Positions 25,801 through 39,519 of a stretch of DNA of 64,000 nt are shown here, in pieces (within the stretch, counting starts at the first letter, position 1; each line of letters starts with the position of its first letter). The position numbers and the translations under genes are program-made. The notes under the pieces are model-generated. The model ran no database searches. It was not told the DNA's origin and saw only the letters and a program-made list of their open reading frames with translations. Origin of the DNA: Liolophura sinensis (Eukaryota; Mollusca; Polyplacophora; Chitonida; Chitonidae); assembly GCF_032854445.1 (NCBI RefSeq), contig NW_027018020.1, forward strand, positions 51,006-115,005, in the 5' to 3' direction.

Positions 25801-28800
25801 TAGAAAAACCACACCATTTGTACGTGAAAACCACAAGGTACTTGATACAGTCTGCTGTAAAAAGTACAACTGAACACTGACCCACTTCAGTAAGGTGCCA
25901 AAAGATGCGGAAATAAGCCAGGCATCGGCAGCTGTTGAAAAATTGCAAATTTCCCTGGTTTCCATGGAGTAAGAGCCGTTGCTGGGCACGTGATTATGAC
26001 ATCAATGATCATTCAATTGTCACTACAGGCAAAAGTATTGGTCGGAGAGCAACGCGGTATGCACCATTCGATTTCTCGTCACAAAATACGTCGGATTAGC
26101 CTCTTACCAGCAGCACTGGAACAGTTTTTCCACTTTTGCATTTCTACCTGGTCTTTTTGTTAATTGAAATCGGCTACACTGTACTCTGTACAATCGCGAC
26201 TGGTCATTACTATATTCGACTTTTGACTATAAGTTATGTACCCTTCGGTAGCCCAGAAGACGTCAAATCTTTCGGCTAAGCCCATTTAACTCACCCAGCA
26301 ATTGCCTTACTTCTAAGTGCAAGACAATCTCAATGTCTTTATCTACGTGTAGAAAAACCACACCATTTTTCATAAAAAACACAAGGTACTTGATACAGTC
26401 TGCTGTAAAAAGTACAACTAAACACTAACCCACATTTATAAGGTGCCAAAAGATGTGGAATTGGGCCAGGCATCGGCAGCTGTTAAAAAATTGCAAATAT
26501 CCCTGGTTTCCATGGAGTAAGAGCCGTTGCTGGGCACGTGATTATGACATCAATGATCATTGATCTGTCGCTATAGCCAAAAGTATTGGTCGGAGAGCAA
26601 CGCGGTTTGCACCATTCGATTTCTCGTTACAAAATACGTCGGATTAGCCTCTTACTGGTAGCACTGGAACAGTTTTTCCACTTTTGCATTTTTGCTTCGT
26701 CTTTTTGTTAATTGAAATCGGCTAAACTGTACTCTGTACAATCGCGACTGGTCATTACTATATTCAACTTTTGACTATAAGTTATGTGCCCTTCGGTAGC
26801 CCAGAAGACGTCAAATCTATCGGCTCAGCCCATTTAACTCACCCAGCAATTGCCTTACTTCTAAGTGCAAGACAATCTTAATGTCTTTATCTACGTGTAG
26901 AAAAACCACACCATTTGTACGTGAAAAACACAAGGTACTTGATACAGCCTGCTGTAAAAAGTACAACTGAACACTGACCCACTTCAGCAAGGTGCCAAAA
27001 GATGCGGAATTGAGCCAGGCATCGGCAGCTGTTGAAAAATTGCAAATTTCCCTGGTTTCCATGGAGTAAGAGCCATTGCTGGGCACGTGAATATGACATC
27101 AATGATCATTGATCTGTCGCTACAGCCAAAAGTATTGGTCGGAGAGCAACGCGGTTTGCACCATTCGATTTCTCGTCACAGAATACGTCGGATTAGCCTC
27201 TTACCAGCAGCACTGGAACAGTTTTTCCACGTTTGCATTTTTACCTGGTCTTTTTGTTAATTGAAATCGGCTACACTGTACTCTGTACAATCGCGACTGG
27301 TCATTACTATATTCAACTTTTGACTATAAGTTATGTGCCCTTCGGTAGCTCAGAAGACGTCAAATCTTTGGGCCAAGCCCATTTAACTCACCCAGCAATT
27401 GCCTTACTTCTAAGTGCAAGACAATCTCAATGTCTTTATCTACGTGTAGAAAAACCACACCATTTGTACGTGAAAACCACAAGGTACTTGATACAGTCTG
27501 CTGTAAAAAGTACAACTGAACACTGACCCACTTCAGTAAGGTGCCAAAAGATGCGGAATTGAGCCAGGCATCGGCAGCTGTTGAAAAATTGCAAATTTCC
27601 CTGGTTTCCATAGAGTAAGAGCCGTTGCTGGGCACGTGATTATGACATAAATGATCATTCAATTGTCACTACAGGCAAAAGTATTGGTCGGAGAGCAACG
27701 CGGTTTGCACCATTCGATTTCTCGTCACAAAATACGTCGGATTAGCCTCTTACCAGCAGCACTGGATCAGTTTTTCCACTTTTGCATTTTTACCTGGTCT
27801 TTTTGTTTATTGAAATCGGCTAAACTGTACTCTGTACAATCGCGACTGGTCATTACTATATTCAACTTTTGACTATAAGTTATGTGCCCTTCGGTAGCCC
27901 AGAAGACGTCAAATCTTTCGGCTAAGCCCATTTAACTCACCCAGCAATTGTCTTACTTCTAAGTCCAAGACAATCTCAATGTCTTTATCTACGTGTAGAA
28001 AAACCACACCATTTGTACATAAAAAACACAAGGTACTTGATACAGTCTGCTGTAAAAAGTACAACTAAACACTGACCCACATTTATAAGGTGCCAAAAGA
28101 TGTGGAATTGGGCCAGGCATCGGCAGCTGTTAAAAAATTGCAAATATCCCTGGTTTCCATGGAGTAAGAGCCGTTGCTGGGCACGTGATTATGACATCAA
28201 TGATCATTGATCTGTCGCTACAGCCAAAAGTATTGGTCGGAGAGCAACGCGATTTGCACCATTCGATTTCTCGTCACAAAATACGTCGGATTAGACTCTT
28301 ACTAGTAGCACTGGAACAGTTTTTCCACTTTTGCATTTTTGCTTCGTCTTTTTGTTAATTGAAATCGGCTAAACTGTACTCTGTACAATCGCGACTGGTC
28401 ATTACTATATTCAACTTTTGACTATAAGTTATGTGCCCTTCGGTAGCCCAGAAGACGTCAAATCTTTCGGCTAAGCCCATTTAACTCACCCAGCAATTGC
28501 CTTACTTCTAAGTGCAAGACAATCTCAATGTCTTTATCTACGTGTAGAAAAACCACACCATTTGTACGTGAAAAACACAAGGTACTTGATACAGTCTGCT
28601 GTAAAAAGTACAACTGAACACTGACCCACTTCAGTAAGGTGCCAAAAGATGCAGAATTGAGCCAGGCATCGGCAGCTGTTGAAAAATTGCAAATTTCCCT
28701 GGTTTCCATGGAGTAAGAGCCGTTGCTGGGCACGTGATTATGACATAAATGATCATTCAATTGTCGCTACAGTCAAAAGTATTGGTCGGAGAGCAACGCG

Positions 28801-29428
28801 GTTTGCACCATTCGATTTCTCGTCACAAAATACGTCGGATTAGCCTCTTACCAGCAGCACTGGAACAGTTTTTCCACTTTTGCATTTTTGCCTGGTCTTT
28901 TTATTTATCGAAATCGGCTACACTGTACTCTGTACAATCGCGACTGGTCATTACTATATTCAACTTTTGACTATAAGTTATGTGCCCTTCGGAAGCCCAG
29001 AAGACCTGAAATCTTTGGGCTAAGCCCATTTAACTCACCCAGCAATTGCCTTACTTCTAAGTGCTAGACAATCTCAATGTCTTTATCTACATGTAGGAAA
29101 ACCACACCATTTGTACGTGAAAACCACAAGGTACTTGATACAGTCTGCTGTAAAAAGTACAACTGACCACAGACCCACATGAATAAGGTGCCAAAAGATG
29201 TGGAATTGAGCCAGGCATCGGCAGCTGTTGAAAAATTGCAAATTTCCCTGGTTTCCATGGAGTAAGAGCCGTTGCTGGGCACGTGATTATGACATAAATG
29301 ATCATTCAATTGTCACTACAGGCAAAAGTATTGGTCGGAGAGCAACGCGGTTTGCACCATTCGATTTCTCGTCACAAAATACGTCGGATTAGCCTCTTAC
29401 CAGCAGCACTGGAACAGTTTTTCCACTT

Positions 29429-30526
29429 TTGCATTTTTACCTGGTCTTTTTGTTAATTGAAATCGGCTACACTGTACTCTGTACAATCGCGACTGGTCAT
29501 TACTATATTCGACTTTTGACTATAAGTTATGTACCCTTCGGTAGCCCAGAAGACGTCAAATCTTTCGGCTAAGCCCATTTAACTCACCCAGCAATTGTGT
29601 TACTTCTAAGTGCAAGACAATCTCAATGTCTTTATCTACGTGTAGAAAAACCACACCATTTTTCATAAAAAACACAAGGTACTTGATACAGTCTGCTGTA
29701 AAAAGTACAACTAAACACTGACCCACATTTATAAGGTGCCAAAAGATGTGGAATTGGGCCAGGCATCGGCAGCTGTTAAAAAATTGCAAATATCCCTGGT
29801 TTCCATGGAGTAAGAGCCGTTGCTGGGCACGTGATTATGACATCAATGATCATTGATCTGTCGCTACAGCCAAAAGTATTGGTCGGAGAGCAACGCGGTT
29901 TGCACCATTCGATTTCTCGTCACAAAATACGTCGGATTAGCCTCTTACTGGTAGCACTGGAACAGTTTTTCCACTTTTGCATTTTTGCTTCGTCCTTTTG
30001 TTAATTGAAATCGGCTAAACTGTACTCTGTACAATCGCGACTGGTCATTACTATATTCAACTTTTGACTATAAGTTATGTGCCCTTCGGTAGCCCAGAAG
30101 ACGTCAAATCTATCGGCTAAGCCCATTTAACTCACCCAGCAATTGCCTTACTTCTAAGTGCAAGACAATCTTAATGTCTTTATCTACGTGTAGAAAAACC
30201 ACACCATTTGTATGTGAAAAACACAAGGTACTTGATACAGTCTGCTGTAAAAAGTACAACTGAACACTGACCCACTTCAGCAAGGTGCCAAAAGATGCAG
30301 AATTGAGCCAGGCATCGGCAGCTGTTGAAAAATTGCAAATTTCCCTGGTTTCCATGGAGTAAGAGCCGTTGCTGGGCACGAGATTATGACATAAATGATC
30401 ATTGAATTGTCGCTACAGCCAAAAGTATTGGTCGGAGAGCAACGCGGTTTGCACCATTCGATTTCTCGTCACAAAATACGTCGGATTAGCCTCTTACCAG
30501 CAGCACTGGAACAGTTTTTTCCACTT
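29429..30526 (+). repeat. Two-monomer tandem duplication, copy 1
   Basis: Units at 29429 and 29977. Rare markers are 'attgtgttactt', 'ccatttttcataa', 'cttactggtagc', 'aatctatcggct' and 'tttgtatgtgaa'. All of them recur in the same order 1,098 bases later. One difference seen is 'cgtccttttg' here against 'cgtctttttg' in the second copy. Confidence 0.83.
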
Positions 30527-31622
30527 TTGCATTTTTACCTGGTCTTTTTGTTAATTGAAATCGGCTACACTGTACTCTGTACAATCGCGACTGGTCATTA
30601 CTATATTCGACTTTTGACTATAAGTTATGTACCCTTCGGTAGCCCAGAAGACGTCAAATCTTTCGGCTAAGCCCATTTAACTCACCCAGCAATTGTGTTA
30701 CTTCTAAGTGCAAGACAATCTCAATGTCTTTATCTACGTGTAGAAAAACCACACCATTTTTCATAAAAAACACAAGGTACTTGATACAGTCTGCTGTAAA
30801 AAGTACAACTAAACACTGACCCACATTTATAAGGTGCCAAAAGATGTGGAATTGGGCCAGGCATCGGCAGCTGTTAAAAAATTGCAAATATCCCTGGTTT
30901 CCATGGAGTAAGAGCCGTTGCTGGGCACGTGATTATGACATCAATGATCATTGATCTGTCGCTACAGCCAAAAGTATTGGTCGGAGAGCAACGCGGTTTG
31001 CACCATTCGATTTCTCGTCACAAAATACGTCGGATTAGCCTCTTACTGGTAGCACTGGAACAATTTTTCCACTTTTGCATTTTTGCTTCGTCTTTTTGTT
31101 AATTGAAATCGGCTAAACTGTACTCTGTACAATCGCGACTGGTCATTACTATATTCAACTTTTGACTATAAGTTATGTGCCCTTCGGTAGCCCAGAAGAC
31201 GTCAAATCTATCGGCTAAGCCCATTTAACTCACCCAGCAATTGCCTTACTTCTAAGTGCAAGACAATCTTAATGTCTTTATCTACGTGTAGAAAAACCAC
31301 ACCATTTGTATGTGAAAAACACAAGGTACTTGATACAGTCTGCTGTAAAAAGTACAACTGAACACTGACCCACTTTAGCAAGGTGCCAAAAGATGCAGAA
31401 TTGAGCCAGGCATCGGCAGCTGTTGAAAAATTGCAAATTTCCCTGGTTTCCATGGAGTAAGAGCCGTTGCTGGGCACGTGATTATGACATAAATGATCAT
31501 TGAATTGTCGCTACAGCCAAAAGTATTGGTCGGAGAGCAACGCGGTTTGCACCATTCGATTTGTCGTCACAAATACGTCGGATTAGCCTCTTACCAGCAG
31601 CACTGGAACAGTTTTTCCACTT
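30527..31622 (+). repeat. Two-monomer tandem duplication, copy 2
   Basis: Units at 30527 and 31075 repeat the ordered markers of 29429-30526. The junction carries a six-T run (cagttttttcc) instead of the usual five. The far end carries a one-base loss in 'cacaaatacg'. Together these explain the irregular spacings of 550, 548 and 548. Confidence 0.83.
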
Positions 31623-33819
31623 TTGCATTTTTGCCTGGTCTTTTTGTTAATTGAAACCGGCTACACTGCACTCTGTACAATCGCGACTGGTCATTACTAT
31701 ATTCAACTTTTGACTATAAGTTATGTGCCCTTCGGTAGCCCAGAAGACGTCAAATCTTTGGGCCAAGCCCATTTAACTCACCCAGCAATTGCCTTACTTC
31801 TAAGTCCAAGACAATCTCAATGTCTTTATCTACATGTAGGAAAACCACACCATTTGTACGTGAAAACCACAAGGTACTTGATACAATCTGCTGTAAAAAG
31901 TACAACCGAACACTGACCCACTTCAGTAAGATGCCCAAAGATGCGGAATTGAGTCAGGCATCGGCAGCTGTTGAAAAATTGCTAATTTCCCTGGTTTCCA
32001 TGGAGTAAGAGCCGTTGCTGGGCACGTGATTATGACATCAATGATCATTGATCTGTCGCTACAGCCAAAAGTATTGGTCGGAGAGCAACGCGGTTTGCAC
32101 CATTCGATTTCTCGTCACAAAATACGTCGGATTAGCCTCTTACCAGCAGCACTGGAACAGTTTTTCCACGTTTGCATTTTTACCTGGTCTTTTTGTTAAT
32201 TGAAATCGGCTACACTGTACTCTGTACAATCGCGACTGGTCATTACTATATTCAACTTTTGACTATAAGTTATGTGCCCTTCGGTAGCCCAGAAGACGTC
32301 AAATCTTTGGGCCAAGCCCATTTAACTCACCCAGCAATTGCCTTACTTCTAAGTGCAAGACAATCTCAATGTCTTTATCTACGTGTAGAAAAACCACACC
32401 ATTTGTACGTGAAAACCACAAGGTACTTGATACAGTCTGCTGTAAAAATTACAACTGAACACTGACCCACTTCAGTAAGGTGCCCAAAGATGCGGAATTG
32501 AGCCAGGTATCGGCAGCTGTTGAAAAATGGCAAATTTCCCTGGTTTCCATGGAGTAAGAGCCGTTGCTGGGCACGTGATTATGACATCAATGATCAATCA
32601 ATTGTCACTACAGCCAAAAGTATTGGTCGGAGAGCAACGCGGTTTGCACCATTCGATTTCTCGTTACAAAATACGTCGGATTAGCCTCTTACAAGCAGCA
32701 CTGGAACAGTTTTTTCCACTTTTGCATTTTTACCTGGTCTTTTTGTTAATTGAAATCGGCTACACTGTACTCTGTACAATCGCGAATGGTCATTACTATA
32801 TTCAACTTTTGACTATAAGTTATGTGCCCTTCGGTAGCCCAGAAGACGTCAAATCTTTCGGCTAAGCCCATTTAACTCACCCAGCAATTGTCTTACTTCT
32901 AAGTCCAAGACAATCTCAATGTCTTTATCTACGTGTAGAAAAACCACACCATTTGTACATAAAAAACACAAGGTACTTGATACAGTCTGCTGTAAAAAGT
33001 ACAACTGAACACTGACCCACATTTATAAGGTGCCAAAAGATGTGGAATTGGGCCAGGCATCGGCAGCTGTTGGAAAATTGCAAATTTCCCTGGTTTCCAT
33101 GGAGTAAGAGCCGTTGCTGGGCACGTGATTATGACATAAATGATCATTCAATTGTCACTACAGGCAAAAGTATTGGTCGGAGAGCAACGCGGTTTGCACC
33201 ATTCGATTTGTCGTCACAAAATACATCGGATTAGGCTCTTACCAGCAGCACTGGAACAGTTTTTCCACTTTTGCATTTTTGCCTGGTCTTTTTGTTAATT
33301 GAAACCGGCTACACTGCACTCTGTACAATCGCGACTGGTCATTACTATATTCAACTTTTGACTATAAGTTATGTGCCCTTCGGTAGCCCAGAAGACGTCA
33401 AATCTTTGGGCCAAGCCCATTTAACTCACCCAGCAATTGCCTTACTTCTAAGTGCAAGACAATCTCAATGTCTTTATCTACGTGTAGAAAAACCACACCA
33501 TTTGTACATAAAAAACACAAGGTACTTGATACAGTCTGCTGTAAAAAGTACAACTGAACACTAACCCACTTCAGTAAGGTGCCAAAAGATGTGGAATTTG
33601 GCCAGGCATCGGCAGCTGTTAAAAAATTGCAAATATCCCTGGTTTCCATGGAGTAAGAGCCGTTGCTGGGCACGTGATTATGACATCAATGATCATTGAT
33701 CTGTCGCTACAGCCAAAAGTTTTGGACGGAGAGCAACGCGGTTTGCACCATTCGATTTCTCGTCACAAAATACGTCGGATTAGCCTCTTACTAGTAGCAC
33801 TGGAACAGTTTTTCCACTT

Positions 33820-34147
33820 TTGCATTTTTGCTTCGTCGCGACTTTGTCGGTACTTGATACAGTCTGCTGTAAAAAGTACAACTGAACACTGACCCACTTC
33901 AGTAAGGTGCCAAAAGATGCAGAATTGAGCCAGGCATCGGCAGCTGTTAAAAAATTGCAAATTTCCCTGGTTTCCATGGAGTAAGAGCCGTTGCTGGGCA
34001 CGTGATTATGACATAAATGATCATTCAATTGTCACTACAGCCAAAAGTATTGGTCGGAGAGCAACGCGGTTTGCACCATTCGATTTCTCGTCACAAAATA
34101 CGTCGGATTAGCCTCTTACTAGTAGCACTGGAACAGTTTTTCCACTT
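33820..34147 (+). repeat. Internally deleted monomer 1 (328 bp)
   Basis: The unit starts normally (ttgcatttttgcttcgtc) and then jumps directly to the hairpin segment ('ggtacttgatacag'), losing a net 221 bp. At the junction sits CTTCGTCG (33831-33838), CGA, then CTTTGTCG (33842-33849): an 8-base direct repeat with one mismatch that is absent from normal units. The filler looks templated from adjacent sequence, as in error-prone end joining. All sequence from the hairpin onward is kept. Confidence 0.92.
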
Positions 34148-36893
34148 TTGCAGTTTTGCTTCGTCTTTTTGTTAATTGAAATCGGCTAAACTGTACTCTG
34201 TACAATCGCGACTGGTCATTACTATATTCAACTTTTGACTATAAGTTATGTGCCCTTCGGTAGCCCAGACGACCTGAAATCTTTGGGCTAAACCTATTTA
34301 ACTCACCCAGCAATTGCCTTACTTCTAAGTGCAAGACAATCTTAATGTCTTTATCTACGTGTAGAAAAACCACACCATTTGTACGTGAAAAACACAAGGT
34401 ACTTGATACAGTCTGCTGTAAAAAGTACAACTGAACACTGACCCACTTCAGTAAGATGCCAAAAGATGCGGAATTGAGCCAGGCATCGGCAGCTGTTGAA
34501 AAATTGCAAATTTCCCTGGTTTCCATGGAGTAAGAGCCGTTGCTGGGCACGTGATTATGACATAAATGATCATTCAATTGTCACTACAGCCAAAAGTATT
34601 GGTCGGAGAGCAACGCGGAATGCACCATTCGATTTCTCGTCACAAAATACGTCGGATTAGCCTCTTACCAGCAGCACTGGAACAGTTTGTCCACTTTTGC
34701 ATTTTTGCCTGGTCTTTTTGTTAATTGAAATCGGCTACACTGTACTCTGTACAATCGCGACTGGTCATTACTATATTCAACTTTTGACTATAAGTTATGT
34801 GCCCTTCGGTAGCCCAGAAGACCTGAAATCTTTGGGCCAAGCCCATTTAACTCACCCAGCAATTGCCTTACTTCTAAGTGCAAGACAATCTCAATGTCTT
34901 TATCTACGTGTAGAAAAACCACACCATTTGTACGTGAAAACCACAAGGTACTTGATACAGTCTGCTGTAAAAAGTACAACTGAACAAAGACCCACTTCAG
35001 TAAGGTGCCAAAAGATGCGGAATTGAGCCAGGCATCGGCAGCTGTTGAAAAATTGCAAATTTCCCTGGTTTCCATGGAGTAAGAGCCGTTGCTGGGCACG
35101 TGATTATGACATAAATTATCATTCAATTGTCACTAGAGCCAAAAATATTGGTCGGAGAGCAACGCGGTTTGCACCATTCGATTTCTCGTCACAAAATACG
35201 TCGGATTAGCCTCTTACCAGCAGCACTGGAACAGTTTTTTCCACTTTTGCATTTTTGCTTCGTCTTTTTGTTAATTGAAATCGGCTACACTGTACTCTGT
35301 ACAATCGCGACTGGTCATTACTATATTCAACTTTTGACTATAAGTTATGTGCCCTTCGGTAGCCCAGAAGACGTCAAATCTTTCGGCTAAGCCCATTTAA
35401 CTCACCCAGCAATTGTCTTACTTCTAAGTCCAAGACAATCTCAATGTCTTTATCTACGTGTAGAAAAACCACACCATTTGTACATAAAAAACACAAGGTA
35501 CTTGATACAGTCTGCTGTGAAAAGTACAACTAAACACTGACCCACATTTATAAGGTGCCAAAAGATGTGGAATTGGGCCAGGCATCGGCAGCTGTTAAAA
35601 AATTGCAAATATCCCTGGTTTCCATGGAGTAAGAGCCGTTGCTGGGCACGTGATTATGACATCAATGATCATTGATCTGTCGCTACAGCCAAAAGTATTG
35701 GTCGGAGAGCAACGCGGTTTGCACCATTCGATTTGTCGTCACAAAATACGTCGGATTAGCCTCTTACTAGTAGCACTGGAACAGTTTTTCCACTTTTGCA
35801 TTTTTGCCTGGTCTTTTTGTTAATTGAAATCGGCTACACTGTACTCTGTACAATCGCGACTGGTCATTACTATATTCAACTTTTGACTATAAGTTATGTG
35901 CCCTTCGGTAGCCCAGAAGACGTCAAATCTTTGGGCCAAGCCCATTTAACTCACCCAGCAATTGCCTTACTTCTAAGTGCAAGACAATCTCAATGTCTTT
36001 ATCTACGTGTAGAAAAACCAGACCATTTGTACATAAAAAACACAAGGTACTTGATACAGTCTGCTGTGAAAAGTACAACTAAACACTGACCCACATTTAT
36101 AAGGTGCCAAAAGATGTGGAATTGGGCCAGGCATCGGCAGCTGTTAAAAAATTGCAAATATCCCTGGTTTCCATGGAGTAAGAGCCGTTGCTGGGCACGT
36201 GATTATGACATCAATGATCATTGATCTGTCGCTACAGCCAAAAGTATTGGTCGGAGAGCAACGCGGTTTGCACCATTCGATTTCTCGTCACAAAATACGT
36301 CGGATTAGCCTCTTACTAGTAGCACTGGAACAGTTTTTCCACTTTTGCAGTTTTGCTTCGTCTTTTTGTTAATTAAAATCGGCTAAACTGTACTCTGTAC
36401 AATCGCGACTGGTCATTACTATATTCAACTTTTGACTATAAGTTATGTGCCCTTCGGTAGCCCAGACGACCTGAAATCTTTGGGCTAAACCCATTTAACT
36501 CACCCAGCAATTGCCTTACTTCTAAGTGCAAGACAATCTTAATGTCTTTATCTACGTGTAGAAAAACCACACCATTTGTACGTGAAAAACACAAGGTACT
36601 TGATACAGTCTGCTGTAAAAAGTACAACTGAACACTGACCCACTTCAGTAAGATGCCAAAAGATGCGGAATTGAGCCAGGCATCGGCAGCTGTTGAAAAA
36701 TTGCAAATTTCCCTGGTTTCCATGGAGTAAGAGCCGTTGCTGGGCACGTGATTATGACATAAATGATCATTCAATTGTCACTACAGCCAAAAGTATTGGT
36801 CGGAGAGCAACGCGGAATGCACCATTCGATTTCTCGTCACAAAATACGTCGGATTAGCCTCTTACCAGCAGCACTGGAACAGTTTGTCCACTT

Positions 36894-38840
36894 TTGCATT
36901 TTTGCCTGGTCTTTTTGTTAATTGAAATCGGCTACACTGTACTCTGTACAATCGCGACTGGTCATTACTATATTCAACTTTTGACTATAAGTTATGTGCC
37001 CTTCGGTAGCCCAGAAGACCTGAAATCTTTGGGCCAAGCCCATTTAACTCACCCAGCAATTGTCTTACTTCTAAGTCCAAGACAATCTCAATGTTTTTAT
37101 CTACGTGTAGAAAAACCACACCATTTGTACATAAAAAACACAAGGTACTTGATACAGTCTGCTGTAAAAAGTACAACTAAACACTGACCCACTTCAGTAA
37201 TGTGCCAAAAGATGCAGAATTGGGCCAGGCATCGGCAGCTATTAAAAAATTGCAATTATCCCTGGTTTCCATGGAGTAAGAGCCGTTGCTGGGCACGTGA
37301 TTATGACATCAATGATCAATCAATTGTCGCTACAGCCAAAAGTATTGGTCGGAGAGCAACGCGGTTTGCACCATTCGATTTCTCGTCACAAAATACGTCG
37401 GATTAGCCTCTTACCAGAAGCACTGGAACAGTTTTCCACTTTTGCATTTTTGCCTGGTCTTTTTGTTAATTGAAATCGGCTACACTGTACTCTGTACAAT
37501 CGCGACTGGTCATTACTATATTCAACTTTTGACTATAAGTTTTGTGCCCTTCGGTAGCCCAGAAGACCTGAAATCTTTGGGCCAAGCCCATTTAACTCAC
37601 CCAGCAATTGCCTTACTTCTAAGTGCAAGACAATCTCAATGTCTTTATCTACGTGTAGAAAAACCACACCATTTGTACGTGAAAACCACAAGGTACTTGA
37701 TACAGTCTGCTGTAAAAAGTACAACTGAACACTGACCCACTTCAGTAAGGTGCCAAAAGATGCGGAATTGAGCCAGGCATCGGCAGCTGTTGAAAAATTG
37801 CAAATTTCCCTGGTTTCCATGGAGTAAGAGCCGTTGCTACGCACGTGATTATGACATAAATTATCATTCAATTGTCACTACAGCCAAAAGTATTGGTCGG
37901 AGAGCAACGCGGTTTGCACCATTCGATTTCTCGTCACAAAATACGTCGGATTAGCCTCTTACCAGCAGCACTGGAACAGTTTGTCCACTTTTGCATTTTT
38001 GCCTGGTCTTTTTGTTAATTGAAATCGGCTACACTGTACTCTGTACAATCGCGACTGGTCATTACTATATTCAACTTTTGACTATAAGTTATGTGCCCTT
38101 CGGTAGCCCAGAAGACCTGAAATCTTTGGGCCAAGCCCATTTAACTCACCCAGCAATTGTCTTACTTCTAAGTCCAAGACAATCTCAATGTCTTTATCTA
38201 CGTGTAGAAAAACCACACCATTTGTACATAAAAAACACAAGGTACTTGATACAGTCTGCTGTAAAAAGTACAACTAAACACTGACCCACTTCAGTAAGGT
38301 GCCAAAAGATGCAGAATTGGGCCAGGCATCGGCAGCTATTGAAAAATTGCAATTATCCTTGGTTTCCATGGAGTAAGAGCCGTTGCTGGGCACGTGATTA
38401 TGACATCAATGATCAATCAATTGTCGCTACAGCCAAAAGTATTGGTCGGAGAGCAACGCGGTTTGCACCATTCGATTTCTCGTCACAAAATACGTCGGAT
38501 TAGCCTCTTACCAGAAGCACTGGAACAGTTTTTCCACTTTTGCATTTTTGCTTGGTCTTTTTGTTAATTGAAATCGGCTACACTGTACTCTGTACAATTG
38601 CGACTGGTCATTACTATATTCAACTTTTGACTATAAGTTATGTGCCCTTCGGTAGCCCAGAAGACGTCAAATCTTTGGGCCAAGCCCATTTAACTCACCC
38701 AGCAATTGCCTTACTTCTAAGTGCAAGACAATCTCAATGTCTTTATCTACGTGTAGAAAAACCACACCATTTGTACATAATAAACACAAGGTACTTGATA
38801 CAGTATGCTGTGAAAAGTACAACTAAACACTGACCCACAT
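36894..38840 (+). repeat. Block C internal duplication, copy 1 (about 1.95 kb)
   Basis: Units 36894, 37442, 37991 and 38540 (the last incomplete). Markers are 'caatgtttttatc', 'cagtaatgtgcc', 'gcagctattaaa', 'ataagttttgtg' and 'acataataaacac'. The same markers occur in the same order at 44916-46863, about 8,022 bases later, including the one-base-short 'cagttttccac'. The 37991 unit differs from its partner, for example 'gcctggtc' against 'gcctcgtc'. Confidence 0.8.
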
Positions 38841-39519
38841 TTATAAGGTGCCAAAAGATGTGGAATTGGGCCAGGCATCGGCAGCTGTTAAAAAATTGCA
38901 AATATCCCTGGTTTCCATGGAGTAAGAGCCGTTGCTGGGCACGTGATTATGACATAAATAATTATTGATCTGTCGCTACAGCCAAAAGTATTGGTCGGAG
39001 AGCAACGCGGATTGCACCATTCGATTTCTCGTCACAAAATACGTCGGATTAGCCTCTTACTGGTAGCACTGGAACAGTTTTTTCCACTTTTGCATTTTTG
39101 CTTCGTCTTTTTGTTAATTGAAATCGGCTAAACTGTACTCTGTACAATCGCGACTGGTCATTACTATATTCAACTTTTGACTATAAGTTATTTGCCCTTC
39201 GGTAGCCCAGAAGACGTCAAATCTTTGGGCTAAGCCCATTTAACTCACCCAGCAATTGCCTTACTTCTAAGTCCAAGACAATCTTAATGTCTTTATCTAC
39301 GTGTAGAAAAACCACACCATTTGTACGTGAAAATCACAAGGTACTTGATACAGTCTGCTGTAAAAAGTACAACTGACCACAGACCACATGAATAAGGTGC
39401 CAAAAGATGCGGAATTGAGCCAGGCATCGGCAGCTGTTGAAAAATTGCAAATTTCCCTGGTTTCCATGGAGTAAGAGCCGTTGCTACGCACGTGATTATG
39501 ACATAAATGATCATTCAAT

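Larger units (their letters stand above)
9651..33270 (+). repeat. Mosaic satellite block B (no single higher-order period)
   Basis: Anchors at 9667, 10216, 10765, 11314, 11862, 12411, 12960, 13509, 14058, 14606, 15155, 15704, 16253, 16802, 17351, 17900, 18449, 18998, 19547, 20096, 20645, 21194, 21743, 22293, 22842, 23391, 23940, 24489, 25038, 25587, 26136, 26684, 27233, 27782, 28331, 28880, 29429, 29977, 30527, 31075, 31623, 32172 and 32722. A handful of unit types recur at changing spacings: the 'tttatttatcg' type at 17900, 19547, 21194, 23391 and 28880, and the 'ccatttttcataa' type, one base short, at 11314, 14058, 26136, 29429 and 30527. The pattern looks like repeated small exchanges rather than amplification of one fixed block. 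Confidence 0.85.
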
